Below are positions 63,571-64,000 of a stretch of 64,000 nucleotides of DNA, in pieces. Position numbers and translations under genes: made by a program. The stretch's first letter is position 1. Each line of letters begins with the position of its first letter. Origin of the DNA: Phytophthora sp. 'mugwort' (taxonomy: Eukaryota > Oomycota > Peronosporomycetes > Peronosporales > Peronosporaceae); the NCBI GenBank assembly GCA_033558025.1, contig JAUCEF010000019.1, positions 1-64,000 of the forward strand, written 5' to 3'. The notes under the pieces are model-generated. The model worked only from the letters and a program-made list of their open reading frames with translations. It had not been told where the DNA came from and searched no databases.

Positions 63571-64000
63571 TTATATATTAAAATCAAAATTGATTTTATT
63601 TTTTAACCAAATTAAATAATCTTCTAATGAAACAGCTTCTACAACAATAGGCATAAATCCATGATTTACTCCACAAATTTCACTACATTGTCCATAAAAA
63701 ACACCTTCACGTTTAATAAACATTGATGTTTGATTTAAACGACCAGGACAAGCATCTAATTTTATACCTAATGAAGGTATTGCCCATGAATGTAAAACAT
63801 CTGAAGCAGTAATTAATACTCGAATATGACTATTAGTTGGAACAACCACACGATTATCAACTTCTAAAATTCTAAATTGACCTATTGCTAAATCATCTTC
63901 TTGAATCATATAACTATCAAAAATTAAAGGTTCATCAGAAAATTCTAAATTATCTGAATATTCATAACTCCAATACCATTGACTACCAATTACTTTTAAA
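63571..64000 (-). CDS. cox2: Cytochrome c oxidase subunit II, arm B copy, cut by the window edge
   Basis: The C-terminal about 143 residues, with the CuA motif, are identical to the arm A copy. The 5' part lies beyond 64000. Confidence 0.97.
   Translation of the reverse strand, partial: LKVIGSQWYWSYEYSDNLEFSDEPLIFDSYMIQEDDLAIGQFRILEVDNRVVVPTNSHIRVLITASDVLHSWAIPSLGIKLDACPGRLNQTSMFIKREGVFYGQCSEICGVNHGFMPIVVEAVSLEDYLIWLKNKINFDFNI

Overview
This window is mitochondrial DNA from a protist, most likely a heterokont (stramenopile) with an oomycete-like gene order. It is extremely AT-rich and gene-dense. It encodes LSU and SSU rRNA, about 25 tRNA species, a bacterial-like ribosomal protein set (rpl2-rps19-rps3-rpl16, rps14-rps8-rpl6-rps2-rps4, rpl14-rpl5, rps11-rps13, rps12-rps7, rps10), tatC, atp1/6/8/9, cob, cox1-3 and nad1-7, 4L, 9 and 11. 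The series rpl14-rpl5-trnG-orf-trnG-trnY-rns-trnW-cox2-cox1, the mitochondrial nad7/nad9/nad11/atp1 genes, the apparent absence of trnT and the large inverted repeat all fit heterokonts. The species cannot be named from the sequence. The code looks standard: nad11 ends in TGA and trnW has anticodon CCA.

Layout. (1) Positions 1-2874, minus strand: nad4L, nad1 and the C-terminal part of nad11. This is a third copy of a block found twice more near 42 kb. (2) Positions 2875 to about 20288 are seen once: the nad11 5' end, tRNAs, tatC, the ribosomal protein clusters, rnl, rns, two unassigned ORFs and the long spacer before cox2. (3) About 20289-42142 (arm A): cox2, a tatA-like mini-ORF, cox1, orf137, then on the minus strand trnR, nad6, nad5, atp1, trnE, nad4, trnH, an rpl10-like ORF and nad7, then on the plus strand nad2, trnF, rps10, four tRNAs, rps12, rps7, cox3, atp6, trnD, nad3, atp9, nad9, cob, a 5'-truncated nad11, nad1 and nad4L. 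(4) About 42144-64000 (arm B) is the reverse complement of arm A and is still running inside cox2 at the window edge.

The most striking feature is architectural. Position 1 aligns with position 42146, only 3 nt from the symmetry centre of the giant palindrome. The sequence therefore behaves as one unit of about 42,145 nt, running axis to axis, with terminal inverted repeats of about 2.9 kb (nad4L-nad1-nad11C), followed by read-through into an inverted second unit. This fits a linear chromosome with closed hairpin ends, or a head-to-head dimer or large-IR circle. An assembly fold-back remains possible.

Functionally the genes supply respiratory complexes I, III and IV, ATP synthase, part of the mitoribosome and a Tat-type translocase. 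Candidate new genes or elements are a 32-aa TatA-like ORF beside cox2, an rpl10-like ORF, an rpl31-like ORF, an apparently split rps4 whose second half carries hexapeptide repeats, a 77-nt structured element after trnG, and a weak 5S-rRNA-like segment between orf137 and trnR. Small homopolymer and dinucleotide indels cluster at both window ends and break nad1, nad11 and cox1 copies there. They look like sequencing or assembly errors.
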